Positions 1 to 8,641 are shown, numbered from the stretch's first letter. The stretch: DNA of 64,000 nucleotides from Pseudoalteromonas rubra (GCF_005887115.1 NZ_PNCJ01000055.1:62001-126000), one strand, 5' to 3'. The notes: a model not told the origin generated them from the letters alone. Numbers and translations: made by a program.

Positions 1-383
1 GGGGGATGTGCAGACAAAAACTGCATGATCTCAAAATGTTCTATTTGCATAATGACCGTTATATGACGCTGATAAACACTATTGTGGGTAATTGCGCAGA
101 TGAACGCAAGGTAGGCACCGACTCGCGTTACCCTGTGCATATTTTGTCACACTAATTTTTTACTCTGTGACTTGTAATTATGATGATTTACCATCATATA
201 GAAAGCGTGCTTTGGAAGCTAAAAATACTGCAACTAAACCTATGGTAAAACGCCTTGCTGAAGGAAATGGATCCCACCTGGCGCGTGTAGGCAAACGTAT
301 GCAAGTAACATAGCCCACGTTGTACAAGCTGATCCCAGTTTGTGGGCTGCAAACAATAAGTTGAGTATAAGCTTGAGGTTAAA
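1..383 (+). other. Left-edge region with two short open frames
   Basis: No recognisable gene. Two plus-strand frames are open. One runs from the window edge (ATG at 6) to a TAA at 153-155 and encodes about 49 residues including the stretch DRYMTLINTIVGN; it could be the tail of a gene cut by the window edge. The other is open from about 104 to a TAG at 311-313 and ends with KRLAEGNGSHLARVGKRM; it has no convincing start. A 7-bp hairpin (312-318 with 342-348) follows but has no T-run. The last bases before 384 hold the htpX ribosome binding site (GAGG). I recognise neither frame. Confidence 0.25.
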
Positions 384-1244
384 ATGAAACGAATCGTGCT
401 ATTTTTGATCACCAACCTGGCTGTCATGCTGGTGCTGGGGGTTGTGCTGTCAATCGTCATGTCTGTGTTAGGTCTGTCTAATCGCAGTTATGGCGGCATG
501 CTACTCATTGCCGGAGTGTTCGGCTTTGGTGGTGCGTTTATTTCGCTGTTTATGTCGAAATGGATCGCTAAAAAATCTACCGGGGCCTATGTCATTGAGC
601 AACCCCGCAATGAAAGTGAGCACTGGCTGGTACAAACCGTTGCTAATCAGGCGAAACAAGTGGGTATTGAAATGCCCGAAGTTGCCATTTACGACAGCCC
701 TGAAATCAATGCCTTTGCAACCGGCCCCAGCAAAAACAACAGCCTGGTTGCAGTCAGTACCGGACTACTACACAATATGACTCAGGATGAAGCGGAAGCT
801 GTACTGGCACACGAGGTTTCTCACGTTGCCAACGGTGATATGGTCACGCTCACGCTCATTCAGGGTGTCGTGAATACCTTTGTGACCTTTATCGCTAAAG
901 TATTGGCAAATCTGGTTGACGGCTTTCTTAACGGTGACGAAGAAAACAACGGTGTGAGCTGGACTTATATCATTTTCGATATGATTTTCCAGATCCTGTT
1001 TGGCATCCTGGCCTCGGTGATTGTTGCCTACTTCAGCCGTCAACGTGAATTTGCTGCCGACAAAGGCGCAGCCGAATTGGTAGGTGCTCATAAAATGCGC
1101 GCAGCCTTGGAACGCCTGCGCCACAACCACGAGTCACAGCTCGAAGGGTCTATGATGGCCTTTGGTATCGCATCGGGCAAGAATTTGTCGGAGATGTTCG
1201 CCTCTCACCCGCCACTGGCGCAACGTATTCAGGCGCTAAGTTAA
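384..1244 (+). CDS. htpX: Protease HtpX, M48 zinc metalloprotease
   Basis: Inner-membrane zinc metalloprotease that helps degrade misfolded membrane proteins together with FtsH. The 286 residues match the family length. Two N-terminal membrane segments (about residues 4-30 and 37-58) are followed by the zinc-binding motif HEVSH (His143, Glu144, His147) and by two further hydrophobic segments at about 157-175 and 195-217. The downstream glutamate lies in SRQREFAADKGA, as expected for the third zinc ligand. The ATG at 384 is preceded by TTGAGG at suitable spacing. HtpX belongs to heat-shock or Cpx regulons in enteric bacteria, but no clear sigma-32 promoter could be picked out here. It is convergent with the next gene and shares a terminator with it. 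Confidence 0.96.
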   Translation: MKRIVLFLITNLAVMLVLGVVLSIVMSVLGLSNRSYGGMLLIAGVFGFGGAFISLFMSKWIAKKSTGAYVIEQPRNESEHWLVQTVANQAKQVGIEMPEVAIYDSPEINAFATGPSKNNSLVAVSTGLLHNMTQDEAEAVLAHEVSHVANGDMVTLTLIQGVVNTFVTFIAKVLANLVDGFLNGDEENNGVSWTYIIFDMIFQILFGILASVIVAYFSRQREFAADKGAAELVGAHKMRAALERLRHNHESQLEGSMMAFGIASGKNLSEMFASHPPLAQRIQALS

Positions 1245-1254
1245 ATACAACGAG

Positions 1255-1285
1255 AAAAAAGGCTTCGCAATGCGAAGCCTTTTTT
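1255..1285. terminator. Bidirectional rho-independent terminator
   Basis: A run of A, the stem GGCTTCG/CGAAGCC (1261-1279, extendable to 9 bp) and a run of T. The symmetry serves both htpX and the convergent DUF2987 gene. Confidence 0.9.
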
Positions 1286-1322
1286 GTAGATTAAACTACC
1301 TATCAGATTACTGGTCAGCTAA

Positions 1323-1979
1323 TTACTTTGCTATCCAGGGCGTCACCGAGACGACTTCACTCAGCGTATTAAAGCGTGCTGCATCATTCTCCCAGTCATC
1401 CATCACTTCAAAATGGCAGACCAGCTTATCACAGCTGACCCCGGGTGCCGACAGATTAGGTTCGCTGGCAAACGTCACTTTTACTCCCTTTTGCTGTGGC
1501 AGCAAAAAGCCCATCAGTTTGCTGACAAAGAAGCCGGACAGATCCGACAACAGCCCGTCAAACTCATGATGCAACTGATACAAGCGCTGCCTGGTCAAGT
1601 GCGCAGTAGTAAAGTACTCTGATTCAATCTGAAATTTGATCTGACAATCATGCTGAGCGTTGAGCGGCTTCGCAACAATCACAGCTTTGTCTTTGTCGAG
1701 CTTCTCGCTGAATGGCAGCAACAGCTGGGCGTCTTGGGTATAATTGAGTGGCTGCTCACTGGTTTCAGTGACAATTTTACCTGACTTAAGCTGACAAGGT
1801 GCCAGTGATGCAATGTCTACCAGATAAAAATTTACCCGGGCAAATTCAAACTCACCCTTTTCAACTACCTTAAGACGGTCATAAAAGCCATCGTACGAAA
1901 CCACAAACTCTTCTTGAGCCTGTGCGCCAGTTGCAACCCCAGCCATACCCAGCAAAAGCGCTAACACCCTACTCTTCAT
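1323..1979 (-). CDS. DUF2987 family exported protein
   Basis: Exported protein of unknown function. The first 22 residues form a clean signal peptide ending in AQAQ, so the product should be periplasmic or outer-membrane associated. The mature part carries four cysteines (in the APCQLK, HDCQIK, VSCDK and VCHFEV contexts), which may form disulfides. The overall look matches the DUF2987 family of Alteromonadales, recognised from memory. The open frame extends one codon further to a TTG, but the ATG at 1979 with an AAGG-type binding site upstream is the better start. It overlaps the end of the Bax-like gene by 11 bases, so the two are probably co-transcribed and translationally coupled. Confidence 0.75.
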   Translation of the reverse strand: MKSRVLALLLGMAGVATGAQAQEEFVVSYDGFYDRLKVVEKGEFEFARVNFYLVDIASLAPCQLKSGKIVTETSEQPLNYTQDAQLLLPFSEKLDKDKAVIVAKPLNAQHDCQIKFQIESEYFTTAHLTRQRLYQLHHEFDGLLSDLSGFFVSKLMGFLLPQQKGVKVTFASEPNLSAPGVSCDKLVCHFEVMDDWENDAARFNTLSEVVSVTPWIAK

Positions 1980-2790
1980 CAAAATAAGCCTTATTGTGTC
2001 TGATCATATCGTTAAGTTCTTCAATATAATGCACGCCCCGCTCTGAATATGACAAGAGTCCTGCGGTCAACGCCGTAGCTTCAATGGGCTTTTTCTGCTC
2101 ACGCAACTGCGCACGTGTGGCCCTTAGCTCTTTATACGCATCATGCGTATTGATGTTTCTAAAATACGATTTGACCGATGCCCGCACCGACTGGAAGGCC
2201 GCAACTTCATGCACGGCTTCATCGTTTCGACGTTTTGGGATCATCCCACAGCCTTTTCGGTAGCACCATTGACCAAAAAAGTTCAGGCCAATACGCGCAA
2301 AACGCGAGGTGCCCCAGGCTGACTCATTAGCCGCCTGCATTAACGCCAATTCTTTAGGGATAATATCTACCCGACGCAATGCTCGTTTTAGATTCTCAAC
2401 GGAGATGGTGTCATCTTCTATCCTGTAGAGCTTAAACACCTGCTCGATCCTTTGTTGTTGAATATCACTGAGTGGCTCGTCAAACTGCAACATCATCAGG
2501 GCAATTTCGATACTGGCACGTTGCTGTAAGATCAGCTCGTTTTCAGCCTCAACATGGGGCTTTATAAAATCAAAAAACCGTTTTTTCTTAGTCGCAATGT
2601 CACGAATTTTACCAAACTCCGGCAGTTTAACCTTGTGCAAAGGTTGTTCCACTTCCTTAACCTGAGGTTCCGTCACGACGACTTCTGGCTCGGGTGAGGG
2701 TTCTGGGGAAACTGGGGGCTTGACGACAAATGGATACAGGATCGCGAATATTGAAATCGCGGCAATAATAACTTTAACTAGTAAACGCAT
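1969..2790 (-). CDS. bax: Bax-like glucosaminidase-domain protein
   Basis: Predicted peptidoglycan hydrolase. One N-terminal membrane anchor (about residues 2-23 from the chosen start) is followed by a proline/glutamate-rich linker and a C-terminal glucosaminidase domain (PF01832 type) with AANESAWGTSRFA carrying the presumed catalytic glutamate, then NFFGQWCY and a conserved FRNINTH segment. This architecture matches the Bax family. The longest frame begins at a TTG at 2820; the ATG at 2790 has a strong GAGGAG site a few bases upstream and puts the hydrophobic anchor at the very start, giving 273 residues. It lies upstream of, and overlaps, the DUF2987 gene. The exact cleavage specificity cannot be read from sequence. 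Confidence 0.82.
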   Translation of the reverse strand: MRLLVKVIIAAISIFAILYPFVVKPPVSPEPSPEPEVVVTEPQVKEVEQPLHKVKLPEFGKIRDIATKKKRFFDFIKPHVEAENELILQQRASIEIALMMLQFDEPLSDIQQQRIEQVFKLYRIEDDTISVENLKRALRRVDIIPKELALMQAANESAWGTSRFARIGLNFFGQWCYRKGCGMIPKRRNDEAVHEVAAFQSVRASVKSYFRNINTHDAYKELRATRAQLREQKKPIEATALTAGLLSYSERGVHYIEELNDMIRHNKAYFDEE

Positions 2791-2936
2791 GATTCTCCTC
2801 ACACTAGTACCAACTACCAAATCAAAGTGCTGAAAACACTCTTAAATTGGCGTAACTACGCAGGTTTTCTGAAAATCCCTAACAGAATGACCCTGCTGTA
2901 CTTTGCTCTTTCATTTTCAAATTAGCGGATAATGAT

Positions 2937-3033
2937 AACAAAACTTACCACTAAACGCGAATTTCTGCATTTCATCGTGGCGATGAGTCTTTCCTCAACC
3001 CAAATTCGTTCGGCGCTTTAATTTGGGTTTTTC
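2937..3033 (+). promoter_or_regulatory. Putative attenuator leader of the dGTPase gene, or a small RNA
   Basis: Between two divergent genes the plus strand carries an apparent intrinsic terminator: arms AACCCAAATT (2997-3006) and AATTTGGGTT (3020-3029), then five T (3028-3032). Before it is a perfect 6-bp hairpin, TCATCG (2972-2977) with CGATGA (2981-2986), and an unpaired CU-rich stretch GTCTTTCCTC (2987-2996). CGAATTT (2958-2964) can pair with AAATTCG (3002-3008), which would break the terminator 5' arm, so terminator and antiterminator forms look mutually exclusive. A GATAAT box lies near 2932. No upstream plus-strand gene needs this terminator. Either an attenuated leader of the gene at 3095 or a stand-alone sRNA fits. 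Confidence 0.45.
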
Positions 3034-3094
3034 GTTTATCCCCAAGCACAGCAAAGATATACTGAGTATAGCTTAGCGCAATTGAAGGACATCT

Positions 3095-4423
3095 ATGAGC
3101 CAGTCACCATGGCAGCAACGACAGCTGGACCAAAATAAATATCGCCCTAACGACAATCGCTCAGCCTGGCAGATTGACCGTTCCAGGATCATTCATGCCG
3201 CGGCTTTTCGACGTCTGCAGTCGAAAACACAGATCATGAGTATCGGCGTCAATGATTTTTATCGGACGCGCCTAACGCATTCCCTTGAAGTATCTCAAAT
3301 AGGAACGGGATTACTGCGCCACCTTAAAGCGCAACATCCGGATTTTAACTGGTTTCCGTCTTCAAGCCTGATGGAAACCATTTGTCTGGCACATGATATC
3401 GGGCACCCCCCCTTCGGTCACGGCGGCGAAATCGCTCTCAATTATTTACTGCGTGATCATGGCGGCTTTGAAGGCAACGCACAAACGCTGCGTATAGTTA
3501 CCAAACTGGAACCCTACTCCAAAGGGTACGGTATGAACCTGACTCGCCGAACTTTGCTCGGCTTTATTAAGTACCCGGCAATCATTGATGAGTTAAGGCT
3601 GGCCATTCCACATACCGACCCCAATCAGCGCTTTATTTACACCCAGCAATGGCTGCCTGCCAAAGGGATCTATCATTGTGACAAAGATGTCCTGGACTGG
3701 GTCCTCGCGCCGTTTAATCAGGATGACAGGGCCTTGTTGAAAAGTCATGTACCAATCAATGAATACAAAGCGAAAACCCGCTTCAAGTCACTCGACAGTG
3801 CCATCATGGAGTATGCCGATGACTTTGCCTATGCCGTTCACGATCTGGAGGACGCCATCGCCACTGAAACCCTGAGTGAGCGAGAGTGGCAACGGTATGC
3901 CCTGCCAGAATTACGAAAGATTTCCTCATCTTGGTTAGATAAACATCTGGACAGTATCAGTGAGCGCTTGTTCTCGCACGATGAGTCTCTGCGTAAAGAC
4001 GTCATTGGCGAGCTGGTAAATCTGTTTATCGTCAACTGTGAACTCAGTATTCAGGACAGCAAATTCAACGACCCGTTACTGCGCCACACCGTCAAGTTGT
4101 CAGACGAGTTTGAGGCCATCTTGCGCGTGCTCAAGCACTTTGTTTTTTCAAGACTTATCCGTGACCCGAAAATGCAGCAGATCGAATTCAGTGGACAGAA
4201 TATGCTGATTGACCTGTTTGGCGCTTTTCAGAGTGACCCCCTGCGCTTACTACCTCATACCACTCAGGAGCATTACGCACTGGCACAGGATGAGACGGCA
4301 CAAATGCGCGTGCTGGCAGACTATCTGTCGGGCATGACTGATGAATACGCGCGCCGTTGTTATCAGCGTCTGTTCGGCAACAGTCCACTGCAAGCGCCAG
4401 TAAAAAACGGCCCGCATATGTGA
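3095..4423 (+). CDS. dgt: dGTPase-family HD-domain triphosphohydrolase
   Basis: Member of the deoxyguanosinetriphosphate triphosphohydrolase family, which cleaves dNTPs to the deoxynucleoside and triphosphate. The HD-domain metal ligands are visible: His62 in RLTHSLEV and the His100-Asp101 pair in AHDIGHPPFGHGGE, with a further downstream aspartate in MEYADDFAYAVHDLED. At 442 residues it is shorter than E. coli Dgt (about 505) and resembles the widespread dGTPase-like proteins, so the true substrate may be other dNTPs. The ATG at 3095 has an AAGGA site 6 bases upstream. Expression may be controlled by the structured leader ending at 3033. Confidence 0.88.
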   Translation: MSQSPWQQRQLDQNKYRPNDNRSAWQIDRSRIIHAAAFRRLQSKTQIMSIGVNDFYRTRLTHSLEVSQIGTGLLRHLKAQHPDFNWFPSSSLMETICLAHDIGHPPFGHGGEIALNYLLRDHGGFEGNAQTLRIVTKLEPYSKGYGMNLTRRTLLGFIKYPAIIDELRLAIPHTDPNQRFIYTQQWLPAKGIYHCDKDVLDWVLAPFNQDDRALLKSHVPINEYKAKTRFKSLDSAIMEYADDFAYAVHDLEDAIATETLSEREWQRYALPELRKISSSWLDKHLDSISERLFSHDESLRKDVIGELVNLFIVNCELSIQDSKFNDPLLRHTVKLSDEFEAILRVLKHFVFSRLIRDPKMQQIEFSGQNMLIDLFGAFQSDPLRLLPHTTQEHYALAQDETAQMRVLADYLSGMTDEYARRCYQRLFGNSPLQAPVKNGPHM

Positions 4424-4527
4424 GCCGTTACTGTGAACCTGGCTAAGTGGGCTTATGGTACCGGAAGTGGATTGAGACGGAGGCGCATCTTTGCTAACGT
4501 ACCTTTTTTAATGAAGGTGCCTAAAAG

Positions 4528-4773
4528 ATGAGAAATACTGTACCGGAAGCTTGGTATTTGGTGCTATTGGTGGTTACTGTGGTGGTGGTGCCCTTTATAG
4601 TTGGTTTGTTGTTCGTGAAGATATACAGGTTCTTCAAACCATTCGAACAAGCTGATCAAGATAGTATTGGCCTTGCCCACCTGACTGAAAATCGAGACGG
4701 CTTTTTCAAAATATTTTTTGTTGGGTTGCTGATCTGCCTACCTGTGTTTTATCTTATATATCAAGCTGGCTAA
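4528..4773 (+). CDS. Small two-segment membrane protein, unknown
   Basis: An 81-residue protein not recognised as any family. It has two strong hydrophobic segments (about residues 8-32 and 60-78) separated by a charged loop containing KPFEQADQDS and LTENRDG, so it is very probably an inner-membrane protein with a small soluble loop. GAAGGTG lies about 11 bases upstream of the ATG. It stands alone between the dGTPase gene and a convergent ABC operon, and its stop codon sits inside a perfect 34-bp palindrome. Coding status rests on the hydrophobic pattern and spacing. Confidence 0.6.
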   Translation: MRNTVPEAWYLVLLVVTVVVVPFIVGLLFVKIYRFFKPFEQADQDSIGLAHLTENRDGFFKIFFVGLLICLPVFYLIYQAG

Positions 4774-4791
4774 CGTTAGCCAGCTTGATAT
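4758..4791. repeat. Perfect 34-bp palindrome over the stop of the small membrane gene
   Basis: Two 17-base arms centred between 4774 and 4775 (core CTAACGTTAG) are perfectly complementary and include the TAA stop at 4771-4773. There is no T-run on either side, so it is not a classical intrinsic terminator. As RNA it would form a very stable hairpin between two convergent genes. A smaller hairpin (GCCAA/TTGGC, 4796-4810) follows. Confidence 0.8.
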
Positions 4792-4814
4792 GATAGCCAA
4801 ACAGCTTGGCCGAA

Positions 4815-5951
4815 CTACAAACCAAACACTACTTTTTCACTTTTCAGCATTCTGCTACTCAGGTAGGTAAACAGTGCGAACAGTGCCAATGTAAAAACCG
4901 ATGCCACACTCAATGGCGCATATGGCAGTGCATTACCCTTGATAAGCTCAATCATAGCGTATTGCTGCGCAGCGATAGGCAACCACTGTATAGTCTCTGT
5001 CGCGATATCGTAGCTGGTCATCATGCTCAGACCAACCGGCACCATGAGTACCATAGTGACGTAGGATTGCGCCTCTTTAAAAGACTTGGCCATGAAGGAA
5101 ACAAAAATCAACATACTGGCCGACATCAGGGCAATTGGTATTCCGATGATCAAACTCACCACAATAAAACGAATATCCAGAGTTATACTAAAGCCCAGCT
5201 GCTCCCAGGCCACCATGGCGTATGCGAATTTAGACACCACTAGTACCAGAGCTAACCCCAGAATTGAAAAAGTGGCAATCGCGGCGACTTTAGCCAACAC
5301 AATCTGCATACTGCTTAACGGATGGCTCAGCAGCAGCGCCAGTGAATTGCGCTCCCGTTCACCCGCGCTGGTGTCTATACCCAGATTCATTGCAGCGTAA
5401 AACACTGCAATAATGATTGACAGGGTCACTATGCCTAGAAACAATCCCCCTTTAGCATCTGGGGTCGCCTGATCGTGGGTCTGCACGTCCAGCGCGCGCA
5501 TCAAGCCAGGATCGATACCGCGCGCGACCAGGCGCAGACCCGCAACTTCGCTGTTATACCTAAGTAGTGCGGTTTCTAGCCTGCGCACAGATTTAATCAG
5601 CTTGCTGTCTGACTTATCAGCAACAATCACTACGGTTGCACTGCGACCATGGGCCATATCTCGCTGATAGTCTTCACTTATCTCCAGGCGGATGGGTTCA
5701 ACATCGTCCGCGTCACTGTGACTAATTTCAACGCTGTCCAGATACTGAACCAGATTCGGTGCACGAGCCGCGCCCTCAATGGTAATTTTTAACGCTTCAG
5801 GTGACGCCATTTGTTGCAACAAGATTGAGAACAGCAGACACATTACGATGGGTGCACCAAACGCATAATACAACCCAGCCATCACTGAACGCTTGTCACG
5901 ATATGCATCTAGCAGTTCTTTTTTGAATAAGATATTGACTTGTCTCATCAT
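4815..5951 (-). CDS. ABC-2 type permease, NatB-like
   Basis: Membrane component of an ABC exporter. One membrane segment lies near the N-terminus (about 28-47), then a long extracytoplasmic region of about 120 residues, then a C-terminal cluster of five or so segments (from about residue 170), the arrangement of NatB/ABC-2 permeases. The GERERNSLALLLSHPLS segment is the usual coupling-helix region contacting the ATPase. Its ATG overlaps the TGA of the ATPase gene (ATGATG at 5946-5951), indicating translational coupling. NatAB exports sodium in Bacillus, but sequence alone does not fix the substrate here. The neighbouring exported hydrolase suggests peptides or small molecules as an alternative. 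Confidence 0.83.
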   Translation of the reverse strand: MMRQVNILFKKELLDAYRDKRSVMAGLYYAFGAPIVMCLLFSILLQQMASPEALKITIEGAARAPNLVQYLDSVEISHSDADDVEPIRLEISEDYQRDMAHGRSATVVIVADKSDSKLIKSVRRLETALLRYNSEVAGLRLVARGIDPGLMRALDVQTHDQATPDAKGGLFLGIVTLSIIIAVFYAAMNLGIDTSAGERERNSLALLLSHPLSSMQIVLAKVAAIATFSILGLALVLVVSKFAYAMVAWEQLGFSITLDIRFIVVSLIIGIPIALMSASMLIFVSFMAKSFKEAQSYVTMVLMVPVGLSMMTSYDIATETIQWLPIAAQQYAMIELIKGNALPYAPLSVASVFTLALFALFTYLSSRMLKSEKVVFGL

Positions 5952-6682
5952 GCCGCAATCCCCTCATCACTGCCTATCAGCACGATAAATGCTTCTTCCA
6001 GACTCTCTTTACCTGTTTGCTCACAAAGCTGTTCAGGTGTGCCCTGTGCAACCACTTTACCTTTTGCCATCACGACTACATGGTCACACAGTGCTGCAAC
6101 CTCTTGCATTACATGGCTTGAAAACAGCACACAATGGCCCTGTTCTTTGAGCATCAGCAAAAGCTCTCTGAGTACGCGGGTACTCATTACGTCCAGCCCG
6201 CGAGTCGGCTCATCCAGAATGATGTTGCGCGGCTGATGAACAATTGCCTGAGCCAGTGCCGTTTTCATGCGCTGACCCTGAGAAAATCCCTGGCAGCGTC
6301 TGTCAGCAATATCGGTCATTTTCAACTGCTCGATAACACGTTGAGTCGCCGCTTTTGCCGCGGTTTTCGTCATACCACTCAACTGCGCATAAAACTCAAT
6401 ATATTCTCTGGGTGTCAGGCGTTCATATAAACCACAAGGGTCAGGGAATAGACCCAGCTGTTGTTTTGCGCCCATGGGATCTTCGTGAACCTTTATTCCA
6501 TCGATCTCAGCGTACCCGTCGTCAGCTTGCAGCAAACCAAACACGGTTCTCAGGCAGGTTGTTTTACCTGCCCCGTTTGGCCCCAATAATCCGGTGATAT
6601 GGCCGTTTTCGGCACTAAAGCTCAGACCATCCATCGCGTTCACCGAAGCAATTTGTTTTTTAAGATTATGTACTTTGATCAT
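5948..6682 (-). CDS. ABC transporter ATPase, NatA-like
   Basis: Nucleotide-binding subunit of the exporter encoded with the following permease. Walker A is GPNGAGKTT (about residues 34-42 from the chosen start), the signature is FSQGQRMK and Walker B is IILDEPTRGLD, followed by an H-loop in SSHVM. All ATPase residues are intact. The longest frame starts at 6715, but the ATG at 6682 has an AGGAG site 7 bases upstream and begins the domain properly at MIKVHNLKK, giving 244 residues. That ATG lies one base beyond the stop of the preceding hydrolase gene, so the three genes form one operon. Confidence 0.9.
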   Translation of the reverse strand: MIKVHNLKKQIASVNAMDGLSFSAENGHITGLLGPNGAGKTTCLRTVFGLLQADDGYAEIDGIKVHEDPMGAKQQLGLFPDPCGLYERLTPREYIEFYAQLSGMTKTAAKAATQRVIEQLKMTDIADRRCQGFSQGQRMKTALAQAIVHQPRNIILDEPTRGLDVMSTRVLRELLLMLKEQGHCVLFSSHVMQEVAALCDHVVVMAKGKVVAQGTPEQLCEQTGKESLEEAFIVLIGSDEGIAA

Positions 6683-6683
6683 G

Positions 6684-8174
6684 TTACGGCTCCTGGCTTG
6701 CCACTGCGGGGCCATTGGGGTTCATGAAATAGCGCCTGACGGTGGCCTTTTTTAAACAGCTTTCATCTAATTCTCTGGGATCACCTTGATTAATAAATTC
6801 AGCTACCAGTTTGTCGGCACAACTTTGCCCTGCCACACCATGCGTTGCCTCATCAGCAACCAGGTGTCGTGCGTTAGTCATATTAATCATCGCCAGCTCG
6901 GCCCAGCTTGGAGGCGTTGCAGGATCGAGCCCACCAGACAACAGTAAGGTAGGAATATCTGTACTGAGCGGCTGATAAAAGTCTTTTGTGACCGCATTGA
7001 CCTGCCATATCGGGCAACTGGCATCGAGTGACGCCATCATCAGGCGTCCAAAGTAACTGTTGGCAAAACGTGACCTTGATTGCGCTGTAAGTGCAGGCCA
7101 ATCTTCACCGCAGACGATTGCACTGTGCATACCCATCGCCAGCGAGCCAACTGCCGAATCACTGCCCATCAGGCCAACTAAAGGTAAATAGTTGCCTTTT
7201 ACCGCCTCACTAATGGCTAGCGGCACTAGGGCACGCGTGGTATGACTATAAAGCGCCATACGAATGGCTGAACGTACTTTGCTTTGTGTCAACACCAGCG
7301 TGATGAGGTTGTGCATTCTGGGGTGTGGCACCTGCACCCTGGCTGGTTGCGCTATCAGCATGTCAAGCAGCGTCTGATACTGTTGTGCTAGTTGCGGATA
7401 CTGACGGTTACATTCTTCGCTGTCAGAACAATCAGAGAAGATCGCCTGCAACGAGTCATCTATGGCCTCACCTATCGCAATCAGACTTTGCTGCATAGGT
7501 ACCACGCCATCGAGTGTCGCACTCGCCACCGCTTCTGGGTAGCGACGCATATACTCTTGTGCGATACGCGTGCCATAAGACGCCCCAAAGAGGTGAAGTT
7601 TTTTGTATCCCAGCTCGAGGCGTACCGCTTCAAAATCCTTGACTGCCGCAGCTGTAGTAAAATGGCTGAGATCAGTATTAAGCTTGGTTTTACACTTCTG
7701 GGTTTCTTCACGACTGTATTCAAAAATAGGCAGCGCATCATCATTAAAGGCAAACTGCGCCTCAAGAGGATCCATATCACACTGAAGCAAACTAGATTTA
7801 CCGGTACCACGTTGATCAACCAAAATAATGTCCCTCTCTTCGCGGGCATAACGCAGGACACGTGCAAAGACGGCCGCAACATCAATGGCTGATTGCCCCG
7901 GCCCGCCTGCGAATGCCAAAATGGCTTCTGTTGGATGGACCTGCTTAATAGCGGGGATCACGGCATAGTGTATGCTGATCTGTTCACTGTTATTTTCCGA
8001 TAAGGGCTGCGCCACACTGCCGCACTGCAGCTGATCGGCAAGTCCCTTGGCATAGCAAGGAGTCAGGCCAGCTACATCAACCGTTGCGCCATGGCTGGCA
8101 GCTCCACTGAGCAGGCCAACAGCAATCAGGCTGTGTCTGAATAGTGTTCGGAATCGTCCGCGATTATTTTTCAT
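6684..8174 (-). CDS. Exported alpha/beta hydrolase with TAP-like C-terminus (S33-type)
   Basis: Predicted secreted or periplasmic serine hydrolase of the proline iminopeptidase/tripeptidyl aminopeptidase group. A signal peptide (about residues 1-29, ending SHGA) precedes the fold. GGPGQSA forms the oxyanion region, DQRGTGKS follows, and GASYGTRIAQEY carries the nucleophile serine. The C-terminal TAP-like region has GGLDPATPP with the likely acid and DEATHGVAG with the likely histidine. Substrates would be peptides or esters; the exact one is unknown. The ATG at 8174 is preceded by AAGGA. It is first in an operon with a NatAB-like ABC exporter, which suggests export and processing of a shared substrate, but this is inference. 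Confidence 0.85.
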   Translation of the reverse strand: MKNNRGRFRTLFRHSLIAVGLLSGAASHGATVDVAGLTPCYAKGLADQLQCGSVAQPLSENNSEQISIHYAVIPAIKQVHPTEAILAFAGGPGQSAIDVAAVFARVLRYAREERDIILVDQRGTGKSSLLQCDMDPLEAQFAFNDDALPIFEYSREETQKCKTKLNTDLSHFTTAAAVKDFEAVRLELGYKKLHLFGASYGTRIAQEYMRRYPEAVASATLDGVVPMQQSLIAIGEAIDDSLQAIFSDCSDSEECNRQYPQLAQQYQTLLDMLIAQPARVQVPHPRMHNLITLVLTQSKVRSAIRMALYSHTTRALVPLAISEAVKGNYLPLVGLMGSDSAVGSLAMGMHSAIVCGEDWPALTAQSRSRFANSYFGRLMMASLDASCPIWQVNAVTKDFYQPLSTDIPTLLLSGGLDPATPPSWAELAMINMTNARHLVADEATHGVAGQSCADKLVAEFINQGDPRELDESCLKKATVRRYFMNPNGPAVASQEP

Positions 8175-8392
8175 TGTACCGTCCTTTTCAGTGCCCGTTG
8201 GGCCTGTATTCGTCAGATAGGGTCGAGTATATCATTGTTATGTGCGCAGTTCCCTAATCAAAAACAGTCGATTAACCTTAAAATCATATTCACTTATCTT
8301 TAAGAGTGATTTATTTCGTTGTTCTTTTTTTGCGTTTTAGTTTAAAAATTCACTGTGACGAAACGTTACACTAAACACAAAAGGAAACATCA

Positions 8393-8641
8393 ATGAAACT
8401 ATTTTCAGCCCTGGCGAGCTGCTTTTTAGCCGCTACTTTAACTTCAACCACAGTTGCTGCAGATGACTCGCAACTACAAAGTGCACCAGCTAGCCTAGTT
8501 GCAGAGCTGACACAAATGTGTGTTGAATGGGCTCAGGATGACGAAGTTGCAACCGATGCGCTACGTCAATACGTTTTGCAGTGTGTTAACGAGGAGCTCT
8601 CTTCCAGCGGCTACGTGGCCGTGACAGAAGTCGACATCTAA
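8393..8641 (+). CDS. Small secreted protein, unknown
   Basis: An 82-residue protein not recognised. A signal peptide covers about residues 1-23 (ending TVAADD); the mature part of about 60 residues has two cysteines (MCVEWA and LQCVNEE) that could form one disulfide, and it is acidic with helical periodicity. AAAGGA lies a few bases upstream of the ATG and a strong terminator lies just after the stop, both supporting a real monocistronic gene. It is divergent from the hydrolase operon. Confidence 0.72.
   Translation: MKLFSALASCFLAATLTSTTVAADDSQLQSAPASLVAELTQMCVEWAQDDEVATDALRQYVLQCVNEELSSSGYVAVTEVDI

Noticed and set aside
7392..7892. Plus-strand open frame of 166 residues opposite the hydrolase gene
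   Set aside because: It is antisense to a clear alpha/beta hydrolase with intact motifs and has no binding site or family resemblance.
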